Assembly: GCA_014237465.1 (NCBI GenBank)
Contig: JABZFM010000033.1
Coordinates: forward strand, 1-64,000
From: Desulfobacteraceae bacterium
GTDB lineage: Bacteria > Desulfobacterota > Desulfobacteria > Desulfobacterales > Desulfosalsimonadaceae
Reading direction: 5' to 3'
Length of the DNA stretch: 64,000 bases
A program made the position numbers and the translations under genes. The notes beneath the pieces are model-generated. The model had not been told where the DNA came from and did no database searches. It saw only the letters and a list, made by a program, of their open reading frames with translations. Shown piece after piece: positions 1 to 8,402 of the stretch. The stretch's first letter is position 1. Each line of letters opens with the position of its first letter.

Positions 1-26
1 AATCAGTTTCATTAAGGTTTTAATTC

Positions 27-158
27 TGTGGGAGAGGCTTCCAGCCTCGATGTTTAAGGATCAACATTACACATTAGAAATATATCAACGATATGGATAT
101 TCGTGAAAATCATTCACAATATCTAATTCCGAATTCGCGGCAGGGTGCCGCTCCCACA
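27..158. repeat. Inverted pair of REP-like hairpins
   Basis: Two 24-base units lie in opposite orientation, at 27-50 and (reverse complement) 135-158. Each starts TGTGGGAG and then folds into a short stem: GAGGCT/AGCCTC in the first and GCGGCA/TGCCGC in the second. The stems differ in sequence but each pairs perfectly, so the changes are compensatory. This is the layout of REP doublets mobilised by RAYT transposases. A 73-codon open frame across this stretch (93-314) shows no protein-like features and I do not call it. The rest of 1-326 holds nothing I recognise. Confidence 0.6.
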
Positions 159-326
159 GTGTTCATTCAAACGAATTTCCAAATGCGGTTACCCTGGGCC
201 GAAACCGGGTCTCTGTTTACAAAGTTACGGAAAAATAGTATTAATGGCTTCTTAAAAAGATCATCATTGAAATGGAATAAAAATAATCTTTCTGTCATTT
301 GGACCGGAATTTAAGAGAAAATCAAA

Positions 327-1103
327 ATGAAACACTGTTTTTTCAAATGCGCCATTTTTTTAAGTCTTTTGATATTATCCGCGGCTTTTGCGGATGCGGA
401 TATTATCATTCTGAAAAACGGACAGGTGATCAAAGACGTCACCATCAAAGACGAAGGCGACACCCTGTATTGTGAAAATAATGATCAGTCCTTTTACATC
501 AATAAAAATACGGTTGAAAACATCATCCGCACCGGCCCCAAAACCGGCCTGAAAACATTCCCCGAAAAGGCCAAAGATTTTATCACATCCCTGCCCCGGA
601 AAATCCGGCTGTTTATAAAAGACTATTTCGCGTTTGTTGCAACGGTTACCGGCGTATTGGTTCTCCTGGCGGGTTTAATCGTGTTTAAAATCCTGTGGAT
701 CAACATTTCCCCGATTTTCAAGGAAGGCGCACGGCGGCGAGACGTCATCAAAGCGGTTAGGCAGTTGGATGCGGATGAAAAGTCGGTGTTACGGGAATTT
801 TACATTCAACAGGCAAACACGCTTGAAATGCCGATGGAAGATATTGTTGTTTCCGGACTGATCAAAAAAGGGATTCTCCAGACAACCCGTGAGAAAGGAC
901 AGTATTCAGTCGGCGGTCTTCTGCTGCCGGTGATCATCTCGCCTGTTGCGAAAAAGCGCATCAAACCCCGGAAAATCGGGATGCCGTCAAATCTAAACGA
1001 CCCAAAAGTGCGGGACGCTTTATCAAAATCACGTCCCCAATACATGTATGAAATGGCAGGGTTTTATAAATCCCTGGAAAAATCAAATTCTGATCGTCTA
1101 TAA
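327..1103 (+). CDS. Hypothetical exported, membrane-anchored protein
   Basis: A 258-residue protein of unknown function. It begins with a clear signal peptide (about residues 1-24, ending in AAFADA). A small beta-rich domain follows (about 25-70) with the pattern 'ILKNGQVIKDVTIKDEG', typical of short SH3-like domains in bacterial envelope proteins. A strongly hydrophobic membrane segment spans about 92-116. The C-terminal 140 residues are basic and largely helical, and the stretch around 145-190 (DEKSVLREFY then SGLIKKGIL) looks like a winged-helix-type or SieB-like cytoplasmic module; that comparison is inference. Its 3' end overlaps the convergent PilZ gene by 6 bases. No functional link to neighbours is visible. 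Confidence 0.7.
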   Translation: MKHCFFKCAIFLSLLILSAAFADADIIILKNGQVIKDVTIKDEGDTLYCENNDQSFYINKNTVENIIRTGPKTGLKTFPEKAKDFITSLPRKIRLFIKDYFAFVATVTGVLVLLAGLIVFKILWINISPIFKEGARRRDVIKAVRQLDADEKSVLREFYIQQANTLEMPMEDIVVSGLIKKGILQTTREKGQYSVGGLLLPVIISPVAKKRIKPRKIGMPSNLNDPKVRDALSKSRPQYMYEMAGFYKSLEKSNSDRL

Positions 1104-1481
1104 CTCCGAGATATCCTCAATTGTGGCATAATTTTTTAAAAAAACTTGCAGTTGGGCGGCCTGATCGCCGTCTATTTCCCCGAATTGAACACCGACCCGG
1201 CTTTTAACAAATGTCGAAAAAAGGCTTTTGCCGTTTTCATGAAATTCTGAAATCTTTTTCGACGGGACATCTTTTAAATAAAAAACCCGACCGGTCACAA
1301 AAATATCCGTATCAAATAATTCAGGAATATTATCCGCATTTGCAATGGTTACCAGAGAGATCCCGCCCCTGCTGATGTTCTTGATTTTACATAAAATTTT
1401 AGAGTCATTTTCAATAAAGGCAAATGATTCTTCGCGCACCTTGAATCTTTTATGTAGCCTTCGGTCAATACGTTTTCCCAT
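1098..1481 (-). CDS. PilZ domain protein (c-di-GMP binding)
   Basis: A 127-residue single-domain PilZ protein, expected to bind cyclic di-GMP in the cytoplasm. The N-terminal arginine motif is present as HKRFKVR, and the second motif as NISRGGISL, matching the family pattern (D/N)xSxxG. I chose the ATG at 1481 because a GGAGG lies 8 bases upstream; that GGAGG is inside the alternative ATG at 1496, so the longer form is unlikely. The gene converges on the membrane protein at 327-1103. Window genes at 57.7-62.1 kb (HD-GYP protein, YfiR-like) also belong to c-di-GMP signalling, but no direct partnership can be inferred. Confidence 0.85.
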   Translation of the reverse strand: MGKRIDRRLHKRFKVREESFAFIENDSKILCKIKNISRGGISLVTIANADNIPELFDTDIFVTGRVFYLKDVPSKKISEFHENGKSLFSTFVKSRVGVQFGEIDGDQAAQLQVFLKNYATIEDISEL

Positions 1482-1836
1482 GATAATGACCTCCATTTCA
1501 TAAAAATCATGATTTACACTGACACAAACGGTCAGCTGGCTCGTTTTCCGGACCCGGCCCTGGATTAAAACAAAAGCGTATCTGCATTCATTCGATCAAC
1601 GCAACTTCTTATCTTTAAATATCAGTGGCGGAATTATTTTACATATTAAAATATAACTCATAACCACCAAAATATCAACATCAACCATTCAAACTTATAA
1701 AAAAAAACAAACCCATGGATATTAATCATCCGCGCCGGTCGCAACACTTATACCTGCCCTTTTCATTAACATCACGGCCCATCCGAATGAAGCTCCAATT
1801 GCCCCGTCAAAAACCAGTTATAAAAGTAAAACCTCT
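1482..1836. other. Intergenic, no gene seen
   Basis: About 350 bases, AT-rich towards 1600-1720. No open frame with protein character and no clear repeat. It presumably carries the promoter of the PilZ gene; I see no convincing -35/-10 pair. Confidence 0.5.
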
Positions 1837-2637
1837 TTAAGGGACCACTGTGAATTCTACCTGAGAAAGTAATTCCCCTTTCCTTGTGACCACGTCCACC
1901 CGCCATTGGCCGGCTTCATTCTTATTTCGGAGGGTCACATTGCTCCATGTTCGCATCCGCGGGTAATGAATGGTCAAAGGCACCTCACAGTATCTGCGGC
2001 CATTGAGATAGTATACATGTCGGAGTTTATAAGGCGTTTGCTTTGAGCGCACATCCATCCACACATAAGGTTTTGCACCCTTTTGCAATGAAAATATATT
2101 TTGCCGGGAAACGGCACGTTTGTTTTTAACGCCCTGACAGGTTACAATTTCAAAAATTCGTATATTCGTTTCCCGGGCCGGTTGCATTGGAATTTCAGAA
2201 AGGCCCATTTTCCCTGACGTTTTGACTTGGGGCTTTAAAACAGGCACGGGTTCCGGGGTTATCTTTTTTTCAGGTATGATCAGTTCAGCGGATTGTATAT
2301 CCGAATCCGGCGACTGGGGATTCAAGTCCTGACTTATCGCTGATAATTCTATTATTTCCGCTGCCGGAACCTGAATCTCTTCAGATTCTTGAAGGGATAA
2401 ACTATCATCGACCGCCCTGTTCAAGGCGATTGCATTAGACTTGTTCATCACCGCTTCAGGAACCGGCGGCTGAGACAAGTTTTTGTAAAAAGTAATCAGC
2501 CCTGCACAGGCGATCACCAGAAGCACTCCGAACAGTCTGATTCGGGCCTTTTTTTTCCGCCGTTCCTTGGATGCAACAACCGCCCGGAATTTTTCGACTA
2601 CTTCCTTGTCTCTTTTTTCAATTATATATCTGTTCAT
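1837..2637 (-). CDS. DUF2914 domain membrane protein
   Basis: A 266-residue protein. The N-terminus is charged and cytoplasmic, one membrane helix lies near residues 32-50 (LFGVLLVIACAGLITFY), and a Pro/Glu-rich linker runs to about residue 150. The C-terminal 110 residues match the DUF2914 pattern: a beta-rich domain with conserved Trp and Tyr (YVWMDV, HVYYLNGRRYC, WRVDVVT). DUF2914 proteins are usually anchored with the domain outside the cytoplasm; their function is unknown. It lies 24 bases downstream of the ankyrin lipoprotein gene in the same direction, so the two are probably co-transcribed. Confidence 0.75.
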   Translation of the reverse strand: MNRYIIEKRDKEVVEKFRAVVASKERRKKKARIRLFGVLLVIACAGLITFYKNLSQPPVPEAVMNKSNAIALNRAVDDSLSLQESEEIQVPAAEIIELSAISQDLNPQSPDSDIQSAELIIPEKKITPEPVPVLKPQVKTSGKMGLSEIPMQPARETNIRIFEIVTCQGVKNKRAVSRQNIFSLQKGAKPYVWMDVRSKQTPYKLRHVYYLNGRRYCEVPLTIHYPRMRTWSNVTLRNKNEAGQWRVDVVTRKGELLSQVEFTVVP

Positions 2638-2661
2638 CGGCCTTGAACCATATTTTCCGGA

Positions 2662-3963
2662 TCATTCTTCTTCCTGGGCTTTTTTTAATTTTTCCCGGGC
2701 ATCAAGGATATATTGAGCAACATACGGATGCCCATAGTGCTTTGCTACATCTTTCGCCGTTCCCATTTTGGTTTCCGCATACACATCCGCACCATTATCA
2801 ATCAGGATTCTCACCACCTTAATATGACCATGCTCAGCAGCCAGGAAAAGAGCGTCCATATGCGAATCATCCTCCTTGGAATTCACATCCGCACCATTTT
2901 CAAGGAGGAATTTAACTGTTTTATCAAATCCGCCTTGGGCTGCCAGGCCAAGGGCATTAGATCCTTTGGGAGTGACTGCCTTCCCGATAGTAAGGGTTAA
3001 AGTGGTCCTGGCATTTACATCCGCTCCATTGGCGACCAGTACTTTTACAACTTCCAAATGACCCTTTGCAGCCGCAGCCATCAGGGCGGTAGCCCCTTTT
3101 TCGCTCACGGCATTCACATCCGCGCCTGCTTTGATTAATGCATCCACACTTTCCATATGCCCTGCACCAGAAGCGATCATCAGGGTAGTGACACCTGCAA
3201 ATGCAAGCTGACCTTTTACCGCACTATCTTTTGTTACTCTTGTCTGGTGGTTCGCGCCATGCGACAGCAGGAAGTTCGCCATCCGCAAGTCACCATTTAC
3301 AGCTACAATCATCAGGGAATCCGTTCCATCCTCACATCTGGCATTCACATCTGCTCCATGGGCGACCAGCAAAGCCGCATTGGCATTCTGTTCCATTTTC
3401 AGAGCCGCCATCAATGGTGTGGCACCCTTGATAACCGTTTCCTCTTTGTATTTATATTCTGTCAGGATCACAGCATTGACATCCGCACCTTTGGCGATGA
3501 GTATTTTTACAATACCCTCATCATTTAAGGCCGCGGCAATAAAAAGCGGCGTGACACCATTTACATCGACCGCATTCACATCCGCACCTTGCTGAATCAA
3601 TAATTTAGCAATATCAGTATGTTTATTGCGCAGGGCCGCCATCAGCGATGTGCGTCCTTCGTAAATGGTCTGGTCTTCATATTCAAACGACAATTTAGTG
3701 ACCGCATTAACATCCGCTCCTTTGTCAATCAAGCGCTTGACAATATCTTCATGCCCTTTTGCCGAAGCAATAAACAACGGCGTCACGCCCTCCGGAGTGG
3801 CTGCATTCACATCAACCCCCAGGGCAAGGAGCCGATTAACCTTATTCAGCTGACCCTGGTCCGTGGCCTTGATTATGGGTGACATTTTCAGGGTTTTACA
3901 TGCCGGCAGAATTAAAATCATCAAAATAATAAATATCAAAAAACAACGCTTTTTTACTCCCAT
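2662..3963 (-). CDS. Ankyrin-repeat lipoprotein
   Basis: A 433-residue protein with a lipoprotein signal peptide (FLIFIILMILILPAC, lipobox LPAC) followed by an almost unbroken array of about ten ankyrin repeats, recognisable by the recurring 'GADVNA' and 'G.T.LM.A' motifs. Some repeats carry an insertion of about 12 residues (for example the segments with YEDQTIYEG and YKEETVIKG), so two repeat types alternate. I chose the ATG at 3963, which has AGGAG just upstream and starts directly at the signal peptide. Expected role: protein-protein interaction on the periplasmic side of a membrane. It probably forms an operon with the DUF2914 gene. Confidence 0.85.
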   Translation of the reverse strand: MGVKKRCFLIFIILMILILPACKTLKMSPIIKATDQGQLNKVNRLLALGVDVNAATPEGVTPLFIASAKGHEDIVKRLIDKGADVNAVTKLSFEYEDQTIYEGRTSLMAALRNKHTDIAKLLIQQGADVNAVDVNGVTPLFIAAALNDEGIVKILIAKGADVNAVILTEYKYKEETVIKGATPLMAALKMEQNANAALLVAHGADVNARCEDGTDSLMIVAVNGDLRMANFLLSHGANHQTRVTKDSAVKGQLAFAGVTTLMIASGAGHMESVDALIKAGADVNAVSEKGATALMAAAAKGHLEVVKVLVANGADVNARTTLTLTIGKAVTPKGSNALGLAAQGGFDKTVKFLLENGADVNSKEDDSHMDALFLAAEHGHIKVVRILIDNGADVYAETKMGTAKDVAKHYGHPYVAQYILDAREKLKKAQEEE

Positions 3964-4403
3964 CACACACTCCTGTTGCTGCGGGGTTGACCAGCCGTTT
4001 AAAGGATCATCAAGTTTATAACAGATATTTTTCTTCGTACTCATTTTCTTCAATGAAAAGGCACCTAGATACCGATTTTTAACTGGAAATTAATTATTAT
4101 CATAAAAACAAATCAATAAAAAGAAATAGTCGTTGAATGGTCGGTATTGACTTTTTTCCCGGATTTTACCGATAACGGTTTGAGGCAGATCGCTTTCCGC
4201 TCTTTTCAAGGCAGACCGGCATTCGCTAATGACTGAAGAATCATGCAGTAAAAAATAAATCTCCATCATGATGGGATGCATAAACATGGAAATTGCCGGT
4301 CAGGACATCATCCGCCGGAAATTATCTTGAGATATCAGATAAAATCGAATACGTTAAAAGGCGCGCATTATTAAAAACCATCTCAAAAATACAGGGGGGA
4401 TTT
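3964..4403. other. Divergent intergenic region
   Basis: Separates the divergently transcribed ankyrin lipoprotein and flavin oxidoreductase genes, so promoters for both should lie here. A 65-codon reverse frame (4090-4287) has no recognisable features and is probably chance. No repeat seen. Confidence 0.4.
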
Positions 4404-6038
4404 ATGTTTAACAAACACATCTCACGCCGATCCTTTTTAACCATCTCGGCCATGACGGCCGCCGCTCTTGCCCTGGACTGGAAAAAAGTCAACGCCATGG
4501 CTGCCAAAATGGGCCCGCCAACCGATTACCCGACGGTCATCATAGGGGCCGGACTCGGCGGGTTGTGCTGCGGGGCCTATCTTGCCCGTCAGGGAATACC
4601 CGTCACCGTTATCGAGCAGCATTATGTTCCCGGTGGTTATGCTACGTCTTTTGACCGGGCCGCCGGAAAATTCACGTTTGAAGTGTCGCTTCACGGCACA
4701 ACGGCTAAAAACAATTCTGTTGAGCGGATTCTGAAAAATATCGGTGTATACGACCGGCTGGAATTTGTTGAACTGCCGGATATCTATTGTATGAAAACCC
4801 CTGACTTTGAAATCAATGTTCCCCAACGCAACCCGGATCTGTATATTCAAATGCTTGCGGAAAAATTCCCGGAAGAAGCAGACGGTATCCGATCATTTGT
4901 ATATGAAATGATCGGCATTACCGATGAAGTGGACCGGCTGCACCAAAAAAAAGGAAAATTCTTTAAACCCTTTTTCCCACTTCAATACCGGAAAATGTGG
5001 CATGTCAGAAACCAGACCCTGGCGGATATGTTAAAAGAACATGTTCAAAACCAGGCACTCAAGGACGCTTTGGCCGGGCTGTGGGGATATTACGGCCTGC
5101 CGTCATCACAGCTTTCCGCATTTTATTATTCGGTCGCCACCGGAGGCTACCTGAAAAACGGGTCATATTACATTAAGCAACGCTCCCAGGATTTGAGCAA
5201 TGCCATGGCACAGGAGATCGAAAATTCCGGCGGAAAAATTTTATATAATAAAACCGTGACAAACATCCGGGTCAAAGACAATACAGTCACCGGCATTGAA
5301 ATGTCCGACAAGACGACCCTTGCGGCCAAAGCTGTGGTCAGCAATGCCAGCGCGCTGACAACATTTCAAAAGATGCTGCCAAAAGATACGGTTCCGGAAG
5401 CGTACCTCAAGCAATTAAAGAGTTACCGGCCCAGCATCTCCAGTTTTATTGTCTGGCTCGGCTTAAACCAGGATATCACCGACAGGATATCCTGCTACGG
5501 CACCCATGTATCCGGCAAGCAGGACGTTGAAACCGCCTACCAGTCATGTATTAACGGTGACATTGAAAATGGGCCGTTTGGTGTAGCAGCATACGATAAA
5601 GCGTTTAACGGCTATTCCATGCCCGACACATCAACGCTGATGCTGCTTTTTTTATGCGGTTATGAACCCTGGCGGCAATTTGAATCCGACTATCAAAACA
5701 ATCGAAAAAAATCTTATTATACCCAAAAGAATCAATGGACAGACATTCTGATCCGCCGGGCCGAAGAAACCCTAATTCCCGGCCTGTCATCCATGATTGA
5801 GGTCAAAGAAGCCGGCACCCCGCTGACCAACTGGCAGTATACCGGCAATACCGAAGGCGCCATATACGGATTTGAACAATCCATGAATAATGCATTCATG
5901 AACCGGATCAGCAATGAGAGCCCGATAAACGGACTTTACCTGGCTGGTTCCTGGGGAGACCCCGGCGGCGGCTACGAGGGAGCGCTTCGGTCCGGAGAAA
6001 TTACATTTCAGAAACTCATGGAAAAATGGGGTGGTTGA
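4404..6038 (+). CDS. Tat-exported FAD-dependent oxidoreductase (CrtI / retinol saturase-like)
   Basis: A 544-residue flavoprotein of the phytoene desaturase/retinol saturase superfamily. The N-terminus is a twin-arginine signal (SRRSFL, then an Ala-rich hydrophobic stretch), so the folded enzyme should be exported. The FAD-binding motif VIIGAGLGGL follows, and the family's C-terminal dinucleotide motif appears as 'GLYLAGSWGDPGGGYEGAL' near residue 520. The ATG at 4404 is preferred over an in-frame ATG at 4293 because it has GGGGGG 7 bases upstream and begins directly at the Tat signal. Substrate unknown: the family acts on carotenoids, retinoids and other polyenes. The next genes (nitroreductase, hydrolase) run in the same direction and may form an operon. 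Confidence 0.8.
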   Translation: MFNKHISRRSFLTISAMTAAALALDWKKVNAMAAKMGPPTDYPTVIIGAGLGGLCCGAYLARQGIPVTVIEQHYVPGGYATSFDRAAGKFTFEVSLHGTTAKNNSVERILKNIGVYDRLEFVELPDIYCMKTPDFEINVPQRNPDLYIQMLAEKFPEEADGIRSFVYEMIGITDEVDRLHQKKGKFFKPFFPLQYRKMWHVRNQTLADMLKEHVQNQALKDALAGLWGYYGLPSSQLSAFYYSVATGGYLKNGSYYIKQRSQDLSNAMAQEIENSGGKILYNKTVTNIRVKDNTVTGIEMSDKTTLAAKAVVSNASALTTFQKMLPKDTVPEAYLKQLKSYRPSISSFIVWLGLNQDITDRISCYGTHVSGKQDVETAYQSCINGDIENGPFGVAAYDKAFNGYSMPDTSTLMLLFLCGYEPWRQFESDYQNNRKKSYYTQKNQWTDILIRRAEETLIPGLSSMIEVKEAGTPLTNWQYTGNTEGAIYGFEQSMNNAFMNRISNESPINGLYLAGSWGDPGGGYEGALRSGEITFQKLMEKWGG

Positions 6039-6085
6039 AAGCCAGTCTGAAAACTAAAAATACACTTTAAGAATAAGGATATCAT

Positions 6086-6757
6086 ATGAACATCATCGAA
6101 GCCATAAACACACGAAAAAGTATCAGAGGCTTTAAACCAGATCACGTAGATCAGGCCACTATCACAAAAATCCTTGAAACAGCCATCCGGGCACCGTCGG
6201 CCATGAACACTCAGCCGTGGGAATTTTTTGTAATCACCGGCGAGACTTTAGATAATATGCGAAAACAGATTGTCGAAAAGTTGAACACCGGCGCGCCCAT
6301 GCAGCCGGACCACCTGGTGGTGGGATGGCCGCCGGACAGCATCTATCGGGATCGTCAGGTGGATCTGGCAAAACAACTGTTCAAGCTCATGGATATTCAG
6401 CGGGAAGACAAGGAAAAAAGAGCCCAGTGGCTGGAAAGGGGATTCCGGTTTTTTGACGCGCCCGTGACCATTATTGTCGTAACCGATAAAACTTTAAGCG
6501 AATCCGGACCGCTGTTTGACATTGGTGCGGTGGTGAACAATATCTGCCTGGCCGCGCTGGAATATGATCTGGGAACCTGTATAGAAGACCAGGGAGTGCT
6601 GTATCCAGAGGTGGCACGGGAACTGGCCGGGATTCCGGATACCAAACGGCTGATGATTGCCATTGCAATGGGATACCCGGATGAGGATTTTCCGGCCAAT
6701 CAGGTGAAGAGCGAAAGGGAGCCGGTGGAGGATATCACTACGTGGATCGGCTTTTAA
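6086..6757 (+). CDS. Nitroreductase family protein
   Basis: A 223-residue FMN-dependent nitroreductase-fold enzyme. The N-terminal family signature 'NTRKSIRGF' and the flavin-contact segment 'RAPSAMNTQPWEF' are clear. The C-terminal part (ALEYDLGTCIEDQG, IAIAMGYPD) also matches. Such enzymes use NAD(P)H to reduce nitro groups, quinones or related acceptors; the sequence does not define the substrate. It follows the Tat flavoprotein by 47 bases and is followed by the hydrolase with a single base between stop and start, so it is in an operon at least with the latter. Confidence 0.85.
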   Translation: MNIIEAINTRKSIRGFKPDHVDQATITKILETAIRAPSAMNTQPWEFFVITGETLDNMRKQIVEKLNTGAPMQPDHLVVGWPPDSIYRDRQVDLAKQLFKLMDIQREDKEKRAQWLERGFRFFDAPVTIIVVTDKTLSESGPLFDIGAVVNNICLAALEYDLGTCIEDQGVLYPEVARELAGIPDTKRLMIAIAMGYPDEDFPANQVKSEREPVEDITTWIGF

Positions 6758-6758
6758 A

Positions 6759-8159
6759 ATGAATCAACATATCAAGCGTTTAAAAGGCGCCAAAGACCTG
6801 GTGTTCGATGCGGTTGAAGAAACCACGAACCTGGTTGAACGGATGCATGTGCTGGTCGCGAAAAAATCGGTACGGCCGTTAACCCTGGTCGAGCCGCTCG
6901 CGACATTGACCCAGGCCGTTAAAACGGTCCATGATTCAACAGCCTCAGGCATTTATGAAATGATCCGCATCATAAACCGGGGGATAAAAAAATTGCTCGA
7001 TGCCGGTACCGGCTTAGTGACGAACGGTCTGACTTACCCGGATGACCTGCGGCCGGATGACCTGCGGCCGGGTAACTTGCAGCCGGATAACTTGCAGTCG
7101 GACAACTTGCTTCAGGGGAGCATGGATGCATCCACCAACGCATTAGACAATTCAGGAGAAGCGTTCGGCCGGGCTCAGATGATCGATCTGTCCGAGGCCA
7201 TACTCAATGGGTTATATGGCGATTATCTGTGTAAAAAAGAGAACGCCCTTGACCTTGGCATGCGTTTCAGACACCAGGGAAAAATACTGCCGATGGACAA
7301 AGATTCTCTTAAACAGACCTTTCCCGATGCCACCGCTAAGGTTTGTATTTTTGTTCACGGATTAATGTGTACGGAATGGTTATGGCAAATTGCGGCGGAA
7401 AAATTTTACGGCGACCCGTCCGTCACTTTCGGATCTCAATTAAAGGCCGACCTGAGTTATACGCCCTTATTTGTTCGATACAATACGGGCCGGCATATTT
7501 CGGAAAACGGCCGGCGGTTCTCTGACTTGCTGTCGCAACTCATCGACAGCTACCCTGTCGACATTGAGGAAATCGTTCTCATCGGACACAGCATGGGAGG
7601 ACTGGTCTCCCGCAGTGCGGCATATTACGGCGATGCCGGCAATGTGCCCTGGATCCGGCGACTGCGGCATGTCTTCTGTGTGGGGTCCCCCCACCTCGGG
7701 GCGCCCCTTGAAAAAGCCGCGAATATGCTGGGTTCCCTGCTGCGGGCTTTTAACACCGCCGGGACCCAGGCGCCTGCCCAGATTCTTAATGCGCGCAGCG
7801 CGGGCATCAAGGACCTGCGCTTCGGCTATACGGTTGATGATGAATGGAGCGACAAAGACCCTGACGCATTTTTGAGTGACAACCGGCTCAATTTACCGCT
7901 GGTGGATGGTGTGGGTTATTATTTTATCGCCGCAACCATCACCGCTGATCCGGACCATCCCATGGGTCTTCTTATCGGAGACATTATGGTTCGTGTGCCC
8001 AGTGCGGCAGGCCATACAGCTGATCCGGACCGGAGAATCCCTTTTCGTTCAGGACTCATCTTTAATGGGATGGACCACCTGCACATGGCCAATCATCCGG
8101 ATGTTTACAAAGAGATCCGAAATTTTATCGAGGCACCACAACAATCTCTGACACCCTGA
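6759..8159 (+). CDS. Alpha/beta hydrolase (PGAP1/lipase-like) with pentapeptide tandem repeat
   Basis: A 466-residue serine hydrolase. The C-terminal two thirds have the fold's landmarks: oxyanion segment VCIFVHGLMCTEW, nucleophile elbow GHSMGGL and a late His in MDHLHMANH. It resembles PGAP1-like or triacylglycerol lipase-type esterases. The N-terminal 180 residues are helical and lack a signal peptide. Residues 95-119 are encoded by five tandem 15-base repeats (7041-7115), giving D-D/N-L-x-P-type pentapeptides. The start follows the nitroreductase stop after one base, indicating translational coupling. Substrate unknown. Confidence 0.8.
   Translation: MNQHIKRLKGAKDLVFDAVEETTNLVERMHVLVAKKSVRPLTLVEPLATLTQAVKTVHDSTASGIYEMIRIINRGIKKLLDAGTGLVTNGLTYPDDLRPDDLRPGNLQPDNLQSDNLLQGSMDASTNALDNSGEAFGRAQMIDLSEAILNGLYGDYLCKKENALDLGMRFRHQGKILPMDKDSLKQTFPDATAKVCIFVHGLMCTEWLWQIAAEKFYGDPSVTFGSQLKADLSYTPLFVRYNTGRHISENGRRFSDLLSQLIDSYPVDIEEIVLIGHSMGGLVSRSAAYYGDAGNVPWIRRLRHVFCVGSPHLGAPLEKAANMLGSLLRAFNTAGTQAPAQILNARSAGIKDLRFGYTVDDEWSDKDPDAFLSDNRLNLPLVDGVGYYFIAATITADPDHPMGLLIGDIMVRVPSAAGHTADPDRRIPFRSGLIFNGMDHLHMANHPDVYKEIRNFIEAPQQSLTP
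7041..7115 (+). repeat. Five in-frame 15-base tandem repeats
   Basis: Units begin at 7041, 7056, 7071, 7086 and 7101. The first two are identical (GATGACCTGCGGCCG) and the last three drift. They encode DDLRP, DDLRP, GNLQP, DNLQS and DNLLQ, reminiscent of pentapeptide-repeat coils but too short for a full one. They lie in the linker before the hydrolase domain. Confidence 0.85.
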
Positions 8160-8188
8160 TCATATTTTATCCACACACCCTCTGTTTC

Positions 8189-8340
8189 GTCGGGAAAAAA
8201 TCCCGACCTACATTTTTGTATGGCATATTGGGATTTTTCGTAGGCCGGATTTCCTACCCGGCGAATGACATATTCCATTTGATTACTTGTTATCTATAGA
8301 GCCTTGACTTCGCAGAGATTGAAAATCCCGACCTACATTT
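8189..8340. repeat. Cluster of GTAGG-type REP hairpins
   Basis: A perfect 7-base stem (GTCGGGA/TCCCGAC, 8189-8207) is followed by CTAC. A second hairpin with foot GTAG faces it (8240-8262, stem GCCGG/CCGGC). A third partial copy, TCCCGACCTAC, sits at 8326-8336. The arrangement of opposed units with GTAG feet is typical of REP/REPIN elements. It lies between convergent genes (8159 end, 8403 end) and could also act as a bidirectional terminator. Confidence 0.6.
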
Positions 8341-8402
8341 TTTTTCACTGACGCCTGTGGATTTATTTTGAAGTCTTTTTAGATGACCTTAGAATTTTTG
8401 TA

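Noticed and set aside
93-314. 73-codon forward frame near the left edge
   Set aside because: Covers a REP unit, has no domain pattern and no good ribosome binding site.
4090-4287. 65-codon reverse frame in the divergent gap
   Set aside because: No recognisable features; the region must hold two promoters.
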